64,000 nucleotides of DNA from Armatimonadota bacterium (lineage in GTDB: Bacteria; Armatimonadota; Fimbriimonadia; Fimbriimonadales; Fimbriimonadaceae), in contig JACRPN010000005.1 of the NCBI GenBank assembly GCA_016223145.1, positions 339,864 to 403,863 on the forward strand, given 5' to 3'. The first letter of the stretch is position 1, and the number at the start of each line of letters is the position of its first letter. The translations under genes were made by a program, and so were the position numbers. Positions 7,500 to 17,519 of the stretch are shown here, one piece after another. The notes below the pieces were generated by a model, which had not been told where the DNA came from, searched no databases, and saw only the letters and a program-made list of their open reading frames with translations.

Positions 7500-10292
7500 A
7501 TGACCTTGCCGATGGTTCTTGCGTCGCTTCTGGGGTCCTTCTCGTGCGCAGCAATGGACGCCCCTCGAAATCCTCTGTCAGCAAGGAACCTAACTTGCGA
7601 GTTTCGCCAAGATCCCCTGGGTGTCGACGTTGCACATCCAAGGTTGGGTTGGACCCTTGACGGGACTTCCTCGGTACGGACCCAACGCCAGAGTGCGTAT
7701 CGCGTGCTCGTGGCAGCCTCTATTGAACGGCTCGTCAAAGATGACGGGAATCTGTGGGACAGCGGAAACGTATCGAGCAGCCAACAGAACAATATCCCCT
7801 ATCAGGGTCTCGCGCTCAAATCCGGACAGACTTGCTACTGGAAGGTGCGCGTTCGCGATAACGCCGGACAATGGTCTTCCTGGAGCCCAGTGGCGCGTTG
7901 GGAAATGGGCCTGCTCAGCCCCGGAGACTGGAAGGCGCTGTGGTTGGACGACGGTAAGCCAGTCCCAGCATCGGACGCCGACTTCTATAAGGAGGATCAT
8001 GCGCCGCTGTTCAGGAAGGAGTTTTCGGCGTCGAGGAAGATCAGGCGGGCTCGCCTTTCCATCGCCGGGCTGGGATACTACGAGGCCAGCCTGAACGGGA
8101 AACGGGTCGGCGACCACGTCCTAGACCCCGGCTGGACCGCGTTCTCCGAGCGCGTCCTCTATGACACCTACGACGTGACGAAGATGCTGGTTCGAGGAAG
8201 GAACTGCATCGGCGTGACGTTGGGCAACGGGTGGTTCAACCCGTTGCCGATGCGCATGTGGGGGAGCCGCAACCTGCGAGACGCACTGACGACGGGACGT
8301 CCCCGTTTCATCGCGCAATTGCGGCTTGAATATGTGGGCGGGGGCTCGGATACGATCGTATCCGACACCTCATGGAAGGTCGGGGAAGGCGCAATCCGGC
8401 GAAACAACGTCTACCTTGGTGAGGTCGTGGATGCCCGGCTGGATCCAGCCCTCTGGGGCCACGTCGGATTCGACGACGCCAAGTGGCGCGCTCCGAGCGT
8501 CGCCGCCAAGAAGCTGGGCAGGCTCTCCTCTCCCACCCATCCGCCAATTCGTGAGACCAGGCGTTGGAGCGCCGTGTCCGTGAAGGAGCCCAAGCCCGGG
8601 ATCTATGTGTACGATATGGGCGAGAACTTCGCCGGCTGGGTGAGCCTCAAGCTCAATGTCCCCGCGGGAACCCAGGTTCAGCTCCGCTACGGCGAACTCC
8701 TGTATGCCGACGGGACCTTGAACCCCATGACCGGCGTGGCCGGCCAGATAAAGGGGCTCAAGCGAGGCTCGCAGGAGAGCGTCGGGGGTCCGGGTGCGCC
8801 ACCTGTGGCGTGGCAAGCCGACACCTACATCGCCCGAGGAGGCCGCGAAACCTATCAGCCCAGGTTCACGTTCCACGGGTTTCGCTACGTCGAGGTGAGC
8901 GGGGTCCCCAAGCCTTTGCCTCTGGAGGCGGTGGTCGCTTCGCGGCTGAACTCGGACCTGGAAACAGCCGGATCGTTCGAGTGCTCCGATCCGATGCTCA
9001 ACCGGATCCAGGCGATGTGTCGGCGGACGTTTCTCTCGAACGTGTTCAGCGTCCAATCCGACTGTCCGCATCGAGAGAAGTTTGGTTACGGGGGCGATAT
9101 CGTAGCGACGAGCGAAGCCATGATCATGAACTTCGACATGGCCGGCTTCTATCAGAAGGCCGTCCGGGATTGGTCGGACAGCGCCCTCAAGGATGGAATG
9201 TTCACCGACACGGCGCCGTTCGTGGGCATCCAGTACTGCGGCGTCGTTTGGGCGATGGCCCATCCCTTGCTCATTGATCAACTATTCCGCTACTACGGCG
9301 ACTCGTCTATCAGCGAAGAGCAATACGATGCGGCGAAGAAGTGGCTGGCGCTGGTTGAGGAGCGCTATCCGAACGGCATCGTGACGGATGGCCTGAGCGA
9401 CCACGAGGGGCTGGCCCCAGCGCCCGCGCCTGACATGGTCACGCCGATGACCTTCCATACCGCGAACCTGCTTCGCCGAATGGCGGATCGCCTGGGGCGA
9501 AAGGCGGACGCGGCTCATTTTGCCGATTTGGCGGGCAAGATCCAGAGCGCGTACGTCGCGAAGTTCGTGAATGCCGAGACCGGGAAGATCGGGCCGGGGA
9601 CGCAGGCGAGCCAGTCCGTCGCCCTTTACTCGGGCATTGTCCCAGAAGTTATCCGTCCGCAAGCGTTCGCGTTCCTGGTGAAGGACATCGAGGCGCACGC
9701 CGGCCACCTGACGACAGGGATCATCGGCACGAAGGCGATGCTTGACGTCCTATCGCGAAACGGAAGGGCGGATCTGGCTTACGCCATCGTTTCGAAGAAG
9801 GACTTTCCGAGCTGGGGATGGATGCTCGAAAACGGCGCAACCACGCTTTGGGAACATTGGGAATTGAGCGACAACACGTTCTCGCATAACCACCCGATGT
9901 TCGGATCGGTTAGCCAATGGTTCATGCAGTGGCTTGGCGGGATTCAGCCCGGTCCTGAGAGCCGGGGGTTCGACCGCGTGTCGATCAGCCCGCGCACGCC
10001 GGAAGGGCTGAAGTGGGTGAAATCAAGCTACCGCAGCATTCGCGGGAAGGTCGTGAGCAACTGGGCCCGTGAGGGAAGCGGGATCACGTTCGAGATCGAG
10101 ATTCCGGCAAACACGGTGGCCAGAGTATCGCTTCTGGCGGACTCGGTGGCCCACGTGCATGAGAGTGGCCGTCCGCTGGCAAAAGCTCAGGGCGTCAGCA
10201 ATGTCATGACGGACGGACACACCGTCGAGTTCGAAATTGGCTCAGGAGCCTATTCATTCTTCGTAGCGTCTGACAGGAATGCTCAGGAATAG
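7500..10292 (+). CDS. Alpha-L-rhamnosidase, GH78
   Basis: The product has 930 residues and is exported (signal peptide about 1-20). It hydrolyses terminal alpha-L-rhamnose from pectins, ulvan-like or glycosylated plant compounds. Domain order follows the family: an N-terminal Ig-like domain (LTCEFRQDPLGVD... about 28-150), beta-sandwich domains (about 165-480), an (alpha/alpha)6 barrel (about 500-830), and a C-terminal beta domain. The general acid motif is D521-CPHRE526 followed by GYGGD. The general base is E785 in GATTLWEHW. The length fits GH78. ATG 7500 is chosen because it begins the signal peptide and is preceded at 6 nt by TACACT. The stop is 2 bp from the convergent GH95 stop. Confidence 0.95.
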   Translation: MTLPMVLASLLGSFSCAAMDAPRNPLSARNLTCEFRQDPLGVDVAHPRLGWTLDGTSSVRTQRQSAYRVLVAASIERLVKDDGNLWDSGNVSSSQQNNIPYQGLALKSGQTCYWKVRVRDNAGQWSSWSPVARWEMGLLSPGDWKALWLDDGKPVPASDADFYKEDHAPLFRKEFSASRKIRRARLSIAGLGYYEASLNGKRVGDHVLDPGWTAFSERVLYDTYDVTKMLVRGRNCIGVTLGNGWFNPLPMRMWGSRNLRDALTTGRPRFIAQLRLEYVGGGSDTIVSDTSWKVGEGAIRRNNVYLGEVVDARLDPALWGHVGFDDAKWRAPSVAAKKLGRLSSPTHPPIRETRRWSAVSVKEPKPGIYVYDMGENFAGWVSLKLNVPAGTQVQLRYGELLYADGTLNPMTGVAGQIKGLKRGSQESVGGPGAPPVAWQADTYIARGGRETYQPRFTFHGFRYVEVSGVPKPLPLEAVVASRLNSDLETAGSFECSDPMLNRIQAMCRRTFLSNVFSVQSDCPHREKFGYGGDIVATSEAMIMNFDMAGFYQKAVRDWSDSALKDGMFTDTAPFVGIQYCGVVWAMAHPLLIDQLFRYYGDSSISEEQYDAAKKWLALVEERYPNGIVTDGLSDHEGLAPAPAPDMVTPMTFHTANLLRRMADRLGRKADAAHFADLAGKIQSAYVAKFVNAETGKIGPGTQASQSVALYSGIVPEVIRPQAFAFLVKDIEAHAGHLTTGIIGTKAMLDVLSRNGRADLAYAIVSKKDFPSWGWMLENGATTLWEHWELSDNTFSHNHPMFGSVSQWFMQWLGGIQPGPESRGFDRVSISPRTPEGLKWVKSSYRSIRGKVVSNWAREGSGITFEIEIPANTVARVSLLADSVAHVHESGRPLAKAQGVSNVMTDGHTVEFEIGSGAYSFFVASDRNAQE

Positions 10293-10294
10293 CC

Positions 10295-12757
10295 TCACTC
10301 AAACACAATTTCCAGCGAAATAGTCTTCATTGCGGGAAGGATTGTCTGGATCGTCCGCGTGCCAACAGCCGACGAGACCTTTGTTCCGGCACCGGACGCC
10401 ACAACTCTCTTTATCCGCCTCGGAACAGAGATTTCCACCGTCTGAGCCTTCTTCGACAGCAACGTCACGGTGACGCGGCCCGGCTTCCAAGTCAGGCGTT
10501 TGACCTCGATCTGGCCGCGACACAGCGCCCCCTCGATCGTCCCGGCGGGCCACTCCCTGGGCAGCGCGGGGAGCAACTGCACCTTGCCGGGCGCGGAGTT
10601 CACCAGCATCTGGATGAGCACCGCCGGCAGCCCGCCGCTGACGTCCATGTTGAACAGCGACTTGGGGTTGTGCATCGAAGCGAGGTTGCTCAGCCAGTAG
10701 CTGTTCACGAGCCGGACGACGGACTGATAGGCCAGCTCGCCCTCTCCGAGCGTCGCTGCAGCCTGGCCGAGTTGCACGACTCCGAACGACATGAAGCCGG
10801 CCTTCTTGTAGTGGTTCTCCAGCTTGATCTCGACGATCTTGCGAAATGCGGCCTGCAGTTTGGGGCTCGCGGCAATCTCGTCCGGCATCCAGTAGTAGAG
10901 CGGATAAAGGTGCGAGGAATGCCGGTGGTCCAAGTTGTCCTCGATCTTCGGCGTCAGCCACTCCTTGACCACACCCTGATCGCTGATCATGTAGGGCGGC
11001 ATCTTGCCCAGCATCGCCCGCCAGACCGGGATCTTCTTCTGGTTGACGCCGAGTTCGCGCAAGGCCGCGATGAGGTTGGTGAGAAGCTCCTTGGCGGCGG
11101 CCACGTCCATGGTCGCGTTGAAGGAGCCCTGCGAACCCGTGTTCTTGGCGAAGTTCTCCGGCGAGGTCGTCGGGCTGAAGACGTACTTCCCATCGGGCCC
11201 GAGGTAGAGGTAGTCCTCGAAGAAGAGAGCCACCTCCTGCATGAACGGCAGCGCGTGCTCCACCAGGAACTTCCGATCACCTGTGAACAAATAGTAGTCA
11301 TAGAAGAAGTGCGCCGCCCACGGCGCCCCGGCCACCCACATGCCGCCTGCGAAATCCGGCGCGAGCGCGTTGTTGAAGGCGGTCGCCGAGGACCTTGACG
11401 GCAACACCATGCCGCGCGCGCCGAAGATGTGCTTGGCGTTGACGCGCAGGTAGGGCGCCATGGACTCGATGTACGACGTATAGGCGAGCATGAGTTCGGG
11501 ATTGTTGCCTGGGAGCATCGCTGCGATCGCCGAGGGCACATTGCCGTTGTGCGTGAAGTCGCTCGCCCAAGGCGGCACGTAGGTCCCTGCCCAAATGCCC
11601 TGCAAAGTCGGCGGCAGGTCGCCCGTGCAGCAGATGATGTTGTACCGGCCGGCGTCGAAAACCTTCTCGGTCAGCGCGCGGGAGAGGTTCTCGTTGGTCG
11701 AGGAGGCCAGAAGCTCTTCCGAGGTCTTCTTGGCTTCCGCGCCGCCGCCGAGGTCCAGGCGCATCCGGTCGAACATCGCGCCGTGGATCTTCGCGTGCTT
11801 CTTTAGCAGGCCTGCGTAATCGGGTGCCAGACGGTCCAGCGCCTTCTTCATGGGCTCGATCAGGGGCTTCTCGGGATCGTAGATCGGCTCGATCTTCGTG
11901 AACACGAGCACCTCGTCGGCGCCCTTGATCGTGAGGACGGAGCCCTTGACGCTCGCCTCGCCGCCTGGCGCGACGACCCGGCAAACGGCTTCGAGCCGGT
12001 GAATGCTCCCCGGATAGGCGCGCGTGAACGTGCTGGAAAACGTCAGGTGCGCGGAATCCGCCGTGCAGACGACGTTCGAGACATGGCTCTTGAACGTCTC
12101 CTCGGAGGCTTGGAGGGTTTTGGCGCCAAGCTTGGGATCGAGTGAGCGCGGCGTCAGTTACAGAGCGCAGTCGACGCTTCCCTTCCCCGGGCCGGTAATG
12201 CGCAGCACGGCGACCCCGTCGGCGCGCGACACGAACAGCCTTCGCTCGTACGCGCCTCGGCCATCGGCCCAATACACCGCAGCCTCCGCCGTACGGAAAT
12301 CGACGCTCCGCGCGTAGTCCCGCACCGACCCTTTCGCGGGCATCGTGAGGCGCATGTCGAACCCAGGAACGAACGGGTCCGGGTACATGAAGCTCTGCTG
12401 GCCCGAGAGGTCGAACGCGAGCCGCGTCGCCTGTTTGTAGAGGCCGCGATTAATGAGGCTTCTGACTTCAGCGAGCCGTGACGAGGTGTCCGGCGGGGCA
12501 AGGGGAGGCCGCATCGGCAGGAACATCCGACTGTGCGTGAACACGATCGTCTCGTCGAGCGGCCGGCCGAAGACGTTGGCGCCGATCGTGCCGTTGCCGC
12601 TCAGGAGCCCTTGCTCCCAAGTCTCGGCGGGCGTCGTGCTGACGAAGCCGCGTTCAGGGTGCGGCAGGCCCTGCCCGGCGGCACTTGAGGGTTGACAAGT
12701 CATGGCCAGTATTGCAGCGGTCAGGAGCGTCGTCGAGAAGGTGAGTGAGTTGTCCAC
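10295..12757 (-). pseudogene. GH95 alpha-L-fucosidase, interrupted by an in-frame TAA
   Basis: GH95 enzymes are inverting alpha-1,2-L-fucosidases. The N-terminal part (GTG 12757 to 12161) has a signal peptide and the typical GLLSGNGTIGANVFGRP entry motif. The C-terminal part (12157 to 10295) contains GDLPPTLQGIWAG, WASDFTHN, MVLPSRSS and EDNLDHRHSSHLYPLYYW, all typical of the catalytic (alpha/alpha)6 domain. Between them, a TAA at 12158-12160 interrupts one continuous frame: the codons on both sides read straight through, so this is a nonsense change and not a frameshift. The N-terminal part overlaps the upstream esterase gene by 37 bp. It could be a recent pseudogene, a sequencing error or a read-through site; a split functional enzyme is less likely because the break lies inside the N-terminal beta domain. 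Confidence 0.85.
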
Positions 12758-13740
12758 GTCTGTACGGCATTTTGCCCCAGGGTCTTCATCCCATACAGGC
12801 CCAGCATCCCCTTTCCCAGCGCGTCGCCGACGAGGAAGTACGTCTCGGCGTTGCCGAACTCGTGGTGGCCGTGCGTGGGGTTGGGCGAGTCCTCGGGCTT
12901 GCGCACGAAGTCGTGCGTGGGCACGAACACCACATTGCCGCCGAGTTCGGGCCTTTCCGCCGCCGCGGCCTGCGCCTTTCGCAGCGCGTCCCAGCCGCCT
13001 TCGGCCTTCACCCAGGGGCCGGTGAGTTCCCCGATGACGACGGGCAGCTTGGGAGTTTTGAACTCGCGCCGAACGTCCAGGATCAGGTTGACCAGATTCT
13101 CCTCGTATTCGGGCACCGCCGTCTTTGGCTCCACGCCGTCGTTCCAGCCGTGATACCAGACGAAGCCGGCCAACTCGCAGCGTCGGCCCTTGAGTTCGGG
13201 GAAGTCCTTGTCCAGGTTGGCGATCGCCTCGCGTACTTGGGCGATCATGAGCGTGTAGTACTTGCCCACCTCGCCGCCGGAAGAGGGTGGGCGGAAGTCC
13301 TTGTAAAGGCTCTTGCCGCCCCAGGCCGTCTTGACGAGCAGCACGGGGTTCTTGAAGTGGTTGCCGACGACGTGGCCGAACTGAAGCTCCGGCCCGAAGT
13401 GGTGCGTGCCGCCGTAGACTGCGAATCCGACACCCAAAGGACCGACCAGCAGCGGACGGTTCTCGCGCTGGTAGCGCACCCATACGTCGTCGCGCACCGT
13501 CCACCGGCCGTCGGCGCCTTTCAAGTGCTTGAACATAGCGGCTTTGGCAGGGTCGGCCATGAGCGTTTCGAGCGTGCCCTTGCCGTTGTTGTAGTCGGGG
13601 CCGGCCAGGTCCACGACCGCCTGGCCTTCCATGTTGGATTGTCCTGCGAGGATGAACACCTTGACGGGACCTTTGGGGACCTGCGCCGGCAACGCAAGCC
13701 CTGCGAGCATGTGGGCGCCGAGAACGGTCAAGAGCAGCAT
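12721..13740 (-). CDS. SGNH-type carbohydrate esterase, sialate O-acetylesterase-like, paralogue
   Basis: The product has 339 residues with a signal peptide (about 1-20) and VFILAGQSNMEGQA (catalytic Ser at about residue 36). FVWYHGWNDG is the downstream conserved block. It is the same family as the product of 6385-7389, but the middle differs enough that this is not a recent duplication. ATG 13740 has an AAGGAAG Shine-Dalgarno upstream. It is first in a two-gene unit with the GH95 gene, whose GTG start lies 37 bp inside this gene's end, suggesting coupled translation. It probably deacetylates the polysaccharide attacked by the fucosidases. Confidence 0.85.
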   Translation of the reverse strand: MLLLTVLGAHMLAGLALPAQVPKGPVKVFILAGQSNMEGQAVVDLAGPDYNNGKGTLETLMADPAKAAMFKHLKGADGRWTVRDDVWVRYQRENRPLLVGPLGVGFAVYGGTHHFGPELQFGHVVGNHFKNPVLLVKTAWGGKSLYKDFRPPSSGGEVGKYYTLMIAQVREAIANLDKDFPELKGRRCELAGFVWYHGWNDGVEPKTAVPEYEENLVNLILDVRREFKTPKLPVVIGELTGPWVKAEGGWDALRKAQAAAAERPELGGNVVFVPTHDFVRKPEDSPNPTHGHHEFGNAETYFLVGDALGKGMLGLYGMKTLGQNAVQTWTTHSPSRRRS

Positions 13741-13850
13741 GACGGTGTTTTACTTCCTTTCGGCGACGGAAGCGGCTACACCCGTGTCGTGAGGTCTGAT
13801 GGGGTGCGTCTCCGCAGGCAATTCGGACAATATCCTGGTAGCGTAGCGAC

Positions 13851-15569
13851 ATGAGCCCGCTCATTGCCCTCGCCATGCTTTCGTCGCAAACCCCCCAGGC
13901 CAGCCCGGATCCCTACGCCAACGAGACCCCCGCCCAGCGGGATGTGCGCATGAAGTGGTTCCGCGAGGCGCGCTTCGGCATGTTCATCCACTGGGGCGTT
14001 TACTCGGTGCCCGCAGGGGTTTACGATGGCAAACCGATCGGCGGCATCGGCGAGTGGATCATGCATCAAGGCAGGATCCCGGTGGATCGCTACCGCGCCT
14101 ACGCCAAGGAGTTCAACCCGGTCAAGTACGACGCCGACAGATGGGTGCGGATCGCCAAGAACGCCGGCATGAAGTACATCGTGATCACGAGCAAGCACCA
14201 CGACGGCTTCGCGATGTTCGACTCCAAGGCCTCAGACTGGAACATCGTGAAGGCCACGCCGTTCGGGCGCGACCCGCTTGCCGAACTCGCCAAGGCCTGC
14301 CAGAAGCATGGCCTCCGGCTTGGCTTCTACTACAGCCAGGCTCAGGACTGGAACAACGGCGGCTCTGCGGCGGGCGGGCATTGGGACCCGAAGCAAGACC
14401 GCAACATGACCGAGTACATCCAGAACGTCGCCGTGCCGCAGGTGAAGGAGATCCTCACCAAGTACGGCAAGATCTCGGTGCTCTGGTGGGACACCCCTTA
14501 CGAGATGACCAAAGAGCGCGCCGACATCCTCCTTCCCCTCTTCAAGCTCCAGCCCGGGATCATCCACAACAACCGCCTCGGAGGCGGCTATCGCGGCGAC
14601 ACCGAGACTCCCGAGCAGTTCGTCCCGGCGACCGGTTACCCCGGGCGCGACTGGGAAACCTGCATGACCATGAACGACACCTGGGGCTACAAGAGCACCG
14701 ACCACAACTGGAAGTCGAGCAAGGACCTGATCCGGATGCTCGTGGACATCGCCAGCGAGGGCGGCAACTTCCTGCTGAACGTCGGGCCGACTTCGCTGGG
14801 CGAGATCCCGCCTCCCTCGGTTGAACGCCTGGCCGCGGTCGGCGCATGGATGAAGAAGAACGGCTCTGCAATCTACGCGACGTCGGCGAGCCCGTTCAAG
14901 AAGCTCCCCTGGGGCCGCTGCACGAAGGTGCTCGGCAAGGACGGCGCGGCGCTTTACCTGCACGTTTTCGATTGGCCCACGAACGGCAAGCTGCTGGTGC
15001 CCGGCCTGAGGAGCAAGGTGGGTTCTGCCTGGCTTTTGGATGGCGAGAAGAAGCTCGCGGCCCGGAACACGCCCGAGGGGGTCGAGATCGCGGTGCCTCT
15101 CCGGGCGCCCGACGCGGTTTCGACCACGGTCAGGCTCATGGTGAAGGGCGAGATCATGATCGAACAGCCGGAGTCAACCTTGAAGCTCGGGGCGTCGCTC
15201 GCTCTGACGCCCGATGAGGCGACGCTGCACGGGGAGCTTCAGTCCGAAGAGCGTGGTGGCAAGCCCAACCTTGGCTTCTGGACCGACCCGAAGGACTACG
15301 CCGAGTGGACGTTCACCGCGGACAAGGCGGGATCGGTGAGCCTGACGACCGAAATCGCTGCGCCCGCTTCGGCGTCGTTCACGGTCACGCTGGGCGGCAA
15401 GACGGCGCGGCTCACCTCTCCTAACACCGGCTCCTACGACTCCTACCACGCCGTGGATCTGGGGACATTCTCGGTGGTGGCGGGGAAGAACACTCTCGTG
15501 GTCCGCGCGGTCGCGGAGGGCTGGAAGCCGATGAACCTTCGGGCGATCCAGATGAAGGCTGTGCCGTAG
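13851..15569 (+). CDS. Alpha-L-fucosidase, GH29
   Basis: This 572-residue enzyme is a retaining exo-alpha-L-fucosidase. The catalytic TIM barrel covers about residues 25-345, with WFREARFGMFIHWGVYSVPAG, ITSKHHDGFAMFDS (substrate-binding His pair) and the nucleophile D214 in VLWWDTPYE. GGNFLLNVGP near residue 305 closes the barrel. A C-terminal beta-sandwich (about 350-435) and an added carbohydrate-binding-like domain (about 445-572) follow. The N-terminal signal peptide is short (about 1-18). TAGCGT lies exactly 6 nt before ATG 13851, with no Shine-Dalgarno, so the mRNA may be leaderless. It is divergent from the esterase/GH95 pair. Confidence 0.94.
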   Translation: MSPLIALAMLSSQTPQASPDPYANETPAQRDVRMKWFREARFGMFIHWGVYSVPAGVYDGKPIGGIGEWIMHQGRIPVDRYRAYAKEFNPVKYDADRWVRIAKNAGMKYIVITSKHHDGFAMFDSKASDWNIVKATPFGRDPLAELAKACQKHGLRLGFYYSQAQDWNNGGSAAGGHWDPKQDRNMTEYIQNVAVPQVKEILTKYGKISVLWWDTPYEMTKERADILLPLFKLQPGIIHNNRLGGGYRGDTETPEQFVPATGYPGRDWETCMTMNDTWGYKSTDHNWKSSKDLIRMLVDIASEGGNFLLNVGPTSLGEIPPPSVERLAAVGAWMKKNGSAIYATSASPFKKLPWGRCTKVLGKDGAALYLHVFDWPTNGKLLVPGLRSKVGSAWLLDGEKKLAARNTPEGVEIAVPLRAPDAVSTTVRLMVKGEIMIEQPESTLKLGASLALTPDEATLHGELQSEERGGKPNLGFWTDPKDYAEWTFTADKAGSVSLTTEIAAPASASFTVTLGGKTARLTSPNTGSYDSYHAVDLGTFSVVAGKNTLVVRAVAEGWKPMNLRAIQMKAVP

Positions 15570-15709
15570 GCTTGCGCTGCTGTCGAAACCCAACCCTTCA
15601 GAGCGCAAGCACGATTGCCGGATTTCAGGGCAGTGATCTACCCCAGGGGCAACTGATGAATGCACCTTTTGGGGCGGCCCGTTCCTTCCGGAGTAAGCAC
15701 CAAACGGCA

Positions 15710-17092
15710 CTAGTCCTGGGACTGAAGTCCGCCGGCCGCGCTTCTTAGCTCCTCCAAACGGCGGCGCATGCGAGTCAGCACGCCCGCTTGTTTCGGATCG
15801 ATCGCGAGGTTGGTCAGCTCTTTTGGGTCCGTCTTTAGGTCGTGCAGGAACTCGTACGGCGGCTTCTGCTCGAAGTAGCGCGCGTACACATATCGCTCGC
15901 CTCGCACGCCTTCCCACTTCGGGATGTAAGGATTCACGAAGAGGTGCTCGCAGAAAAAGTCGCGCCGCCATCTTGGTCTCTCCCCTCGGACTAGCGGCGC
16001 GAGGCTCCTGCCCTGGCATTCTTTGGGGACCTTTTGGCCGGCCAGTTCCAGCAGAGTGGGCGCGACGTCGATGTTCAGGGCCAACTGCTCCGCCGACTTG
16101 CCCCGTCGGCTGGCGGGCATGCGCGGGTCGACGATGAGAAGGGGGACCCGCAGAGACTCCTCGTAATGAACCCATTTGCCGGAGAAGCCGCGCTCGCCCA
16201 GAAGATAGCCATTGTCAGACATAAACACGATGATCGTGTTGTCTGCCAAGTGGAGTCGCTCCAACTCGTCCGTGAGTCTGCCGATCTCGTGGTCCACGCC
16301 AGAAATCATGCGGTAGTACGCGCGCACGTTCTTGACGTACTTATTCGGAGTGTCGAACTGCCAGTACCAGCGGATGCGGTTCATGCTCTTTCGGAGGAAC
16401 TCGGGCTCAGCCTGGAACTGCTTCTCCTCTGCCGGTGTCGGCGTCGGGATAGCCGCGTCGTCGTACAGACCGTCCACGGTCTTGGGCCAAGGATAAAGGT
16501 TCTCCAGGCTGCCGTCCTCGGCGTGGGGGCTGTTGAAGCTGACGGACAGGCAGAACGGTTGCTGGGCCGGCTGCTTTTGCAGGAACTCGATGGCGCGATC
16601 GGTCGCGATCTGGTCAATATGCCGGATCTCGCCGGACGGCAATTCGCGCAGGAAGGGGTAGCCGATGGGCGACAGCAGATCGAACATCTTGGCCCCTTGC
16701 CCTTTCTCCACCGCGATCCCGAACTTGCCGATCAGCCCCGTGCGGTAGCCCACCCCACGCATCAACGAGGGGTAGCTGGTCTCGCAGAGCTGGGCGCCGA
16801 GGGGATGTGTGCCGAAGGTGTACCCGTGCCTACGCTCGAAGCAGCCAGTGAGGATCGAGGCCCGACTGGCGGCGCAGATCGGCGTGGTCACGAAGCTGTT
16901 TGGAAAGCGGACGCCCTGCGTCGCGAGGCGATCGAGGTTGGGGGTTTTGAGGAACGGATGCCCCAGGTAGCCCGCCGCGTCGTACCGCTGATCGTCGGTC
17001 AGGAGGATCAGGAAGTTCAGCGGCTTCGCTGATGGCCTCATGGGCGCAGATGAAATCCCCAGGGCATAGAGCGCCAGCAAGGCAAGGTGCAT
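15710..17092 (-). CDS. Exported sulfatase (formylglycine-dependent, C-x-A-x-R type)
   Basis: The 460-residue product belongs to the alkaline phosphatase superfamily and hydrolyses sulfate esters. A signal peptide covers about residues 1-19. Metal-binding DD lies at residues 33-34 (LLTDDQRYD). The modified residue is C73 in TPICAASRASILTG, i.e. C-A-A-S-R and not the usual C-x-P-x-R; anSME enzymes accept C-x-A/P-x-R. IIVFMSDNGYLLGERGFSGKWVHYEESLRVPLL is the C-terminal metal and substrate block. ATG 17092 was chosen over TTG 17098 because GGAG sits 8 nt upstream. It is the last gene of the putative island, on the far side from tRNA-Val. Confidence 0.92.
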   Translation of the reverse strand: MHLALLALYALGISSAPMRPSAKPLNFLILLTDDQRYDAAGYLGHPFLKTPNLDRLATQGVRFPNSFVTTPICAASRASILTGCFERRHGYTFGTHPLGAQLCETSYPSLMRGVGYRTGLIGKFGIAVEKGQGAKMFDLLSPIGYPFLRELPSGEIRHIDQIATDRAIEFLQKQPAQQPFCLSVSFNSPHAEDGSLENLYPWPKTVDGLYDDAAIPTPTPAEEKQFQAEPEFLRKSMNRIRWYWQFDTPNKYVKNVRAYYRMISGVDHEIGRLTDELERLHLADNTIIVFMSDNGYLLGERGFSGKWVHYEESLRVPLLIVDPRMPASRRGKSAEQLALNIDVAPTLLELAGQKVPKECQGRSLAPLVRGERPRWRRDFFCEHLFVNPYIPKWEGVRGERYVYARYFEQKPPYEFLHDLKTDPKELTNLAIDPKQAGVLTRMRRRLEELRSAAGGLQSQD

Positions 17093-17519
17093 TTCCAATT
17101 CTCCAAGTCCTAAGGGACGTCAGCATTTTGGCAGACGCACCGGAGAGACAAAGAGCCTCTGCGATGCCCTTCTGCGTTCTCTCAGGCACCACTCCGTCGG
17201 CCCATCTGAGGCTCCATAGGTGATACGGGTTCCTAAGCTGGTTCCAAAACGAGATGACCCGATATGACCCAAATTGACCCGATTCAAGAACCCTAACCGG
17301 GCTTCTTGAGCCCGCCAAGATTGCCATGACACTGAAGGGGTCACTGGTTCAAATCCAGTGCCACCCACCATCCTGCTGAACTTGAATGACGATCGGGTTC
17401 CCATGCGGTTCGTCAGCTCCATAAGGTGATCCTTGCCACCGCAGCTGCCTTGTAGGGGTCGGAGTGTTGCCGACGATTCCGGAATCGCGTAGCGAGGCTT
17501 CGCGGCCGTGCTGCCATGA
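17093..17519. other. Intergenic region carrying the tRNA-Val 3'-half copy
   Basis: The region holds GACCC-rich short repeats (GATGACCCGATATGACCCAAATTGACCCG, about 17252-17284), a GGGCTTCTTGAGCCC hairpin (about 17300-17313) and the tRNA relic. No gene is supported. Confidence 0.5.
17326..17370 (+). pseudogene. tRNA-Val 3'-half relic (att-like direct repeat)
   Basis: It matches 4372-4416 (anticodon loop to CCA end of tRNA-Val) at 42 of 45 positions. The 5' half is absent, so it cannot be a tRNA. Weaker similarity to the tRNA flank continues for about 30 bp downstream. This is the arrangement expected at the right end of an element that integrated in the 3' half of tRNA-Val, although no integrase gene lies in between. 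Confidence 0.85.

Noticed and set aside
11298-12272. 324-codon Arg-rich minus-strand frame overlapping the GH95 break
   Set aside because: I considered it as evidence for a frameshift, but the GH95 halves are in the same frame and this one encodes Arg-rich nonsense.
12758-13876. Upstream part of the long minus-strand frame that contains the GH95 N-terminus
   Set aside because: Above 12757 this frame is out of phase with the clear SASA-type esterase on the same strand. Only the last 200 codons are real.
17326-17370. Second functional tRNA-Val
   Set aside because: The 5' half (acceptor strand, D-arm, anticodon stem) is absent.
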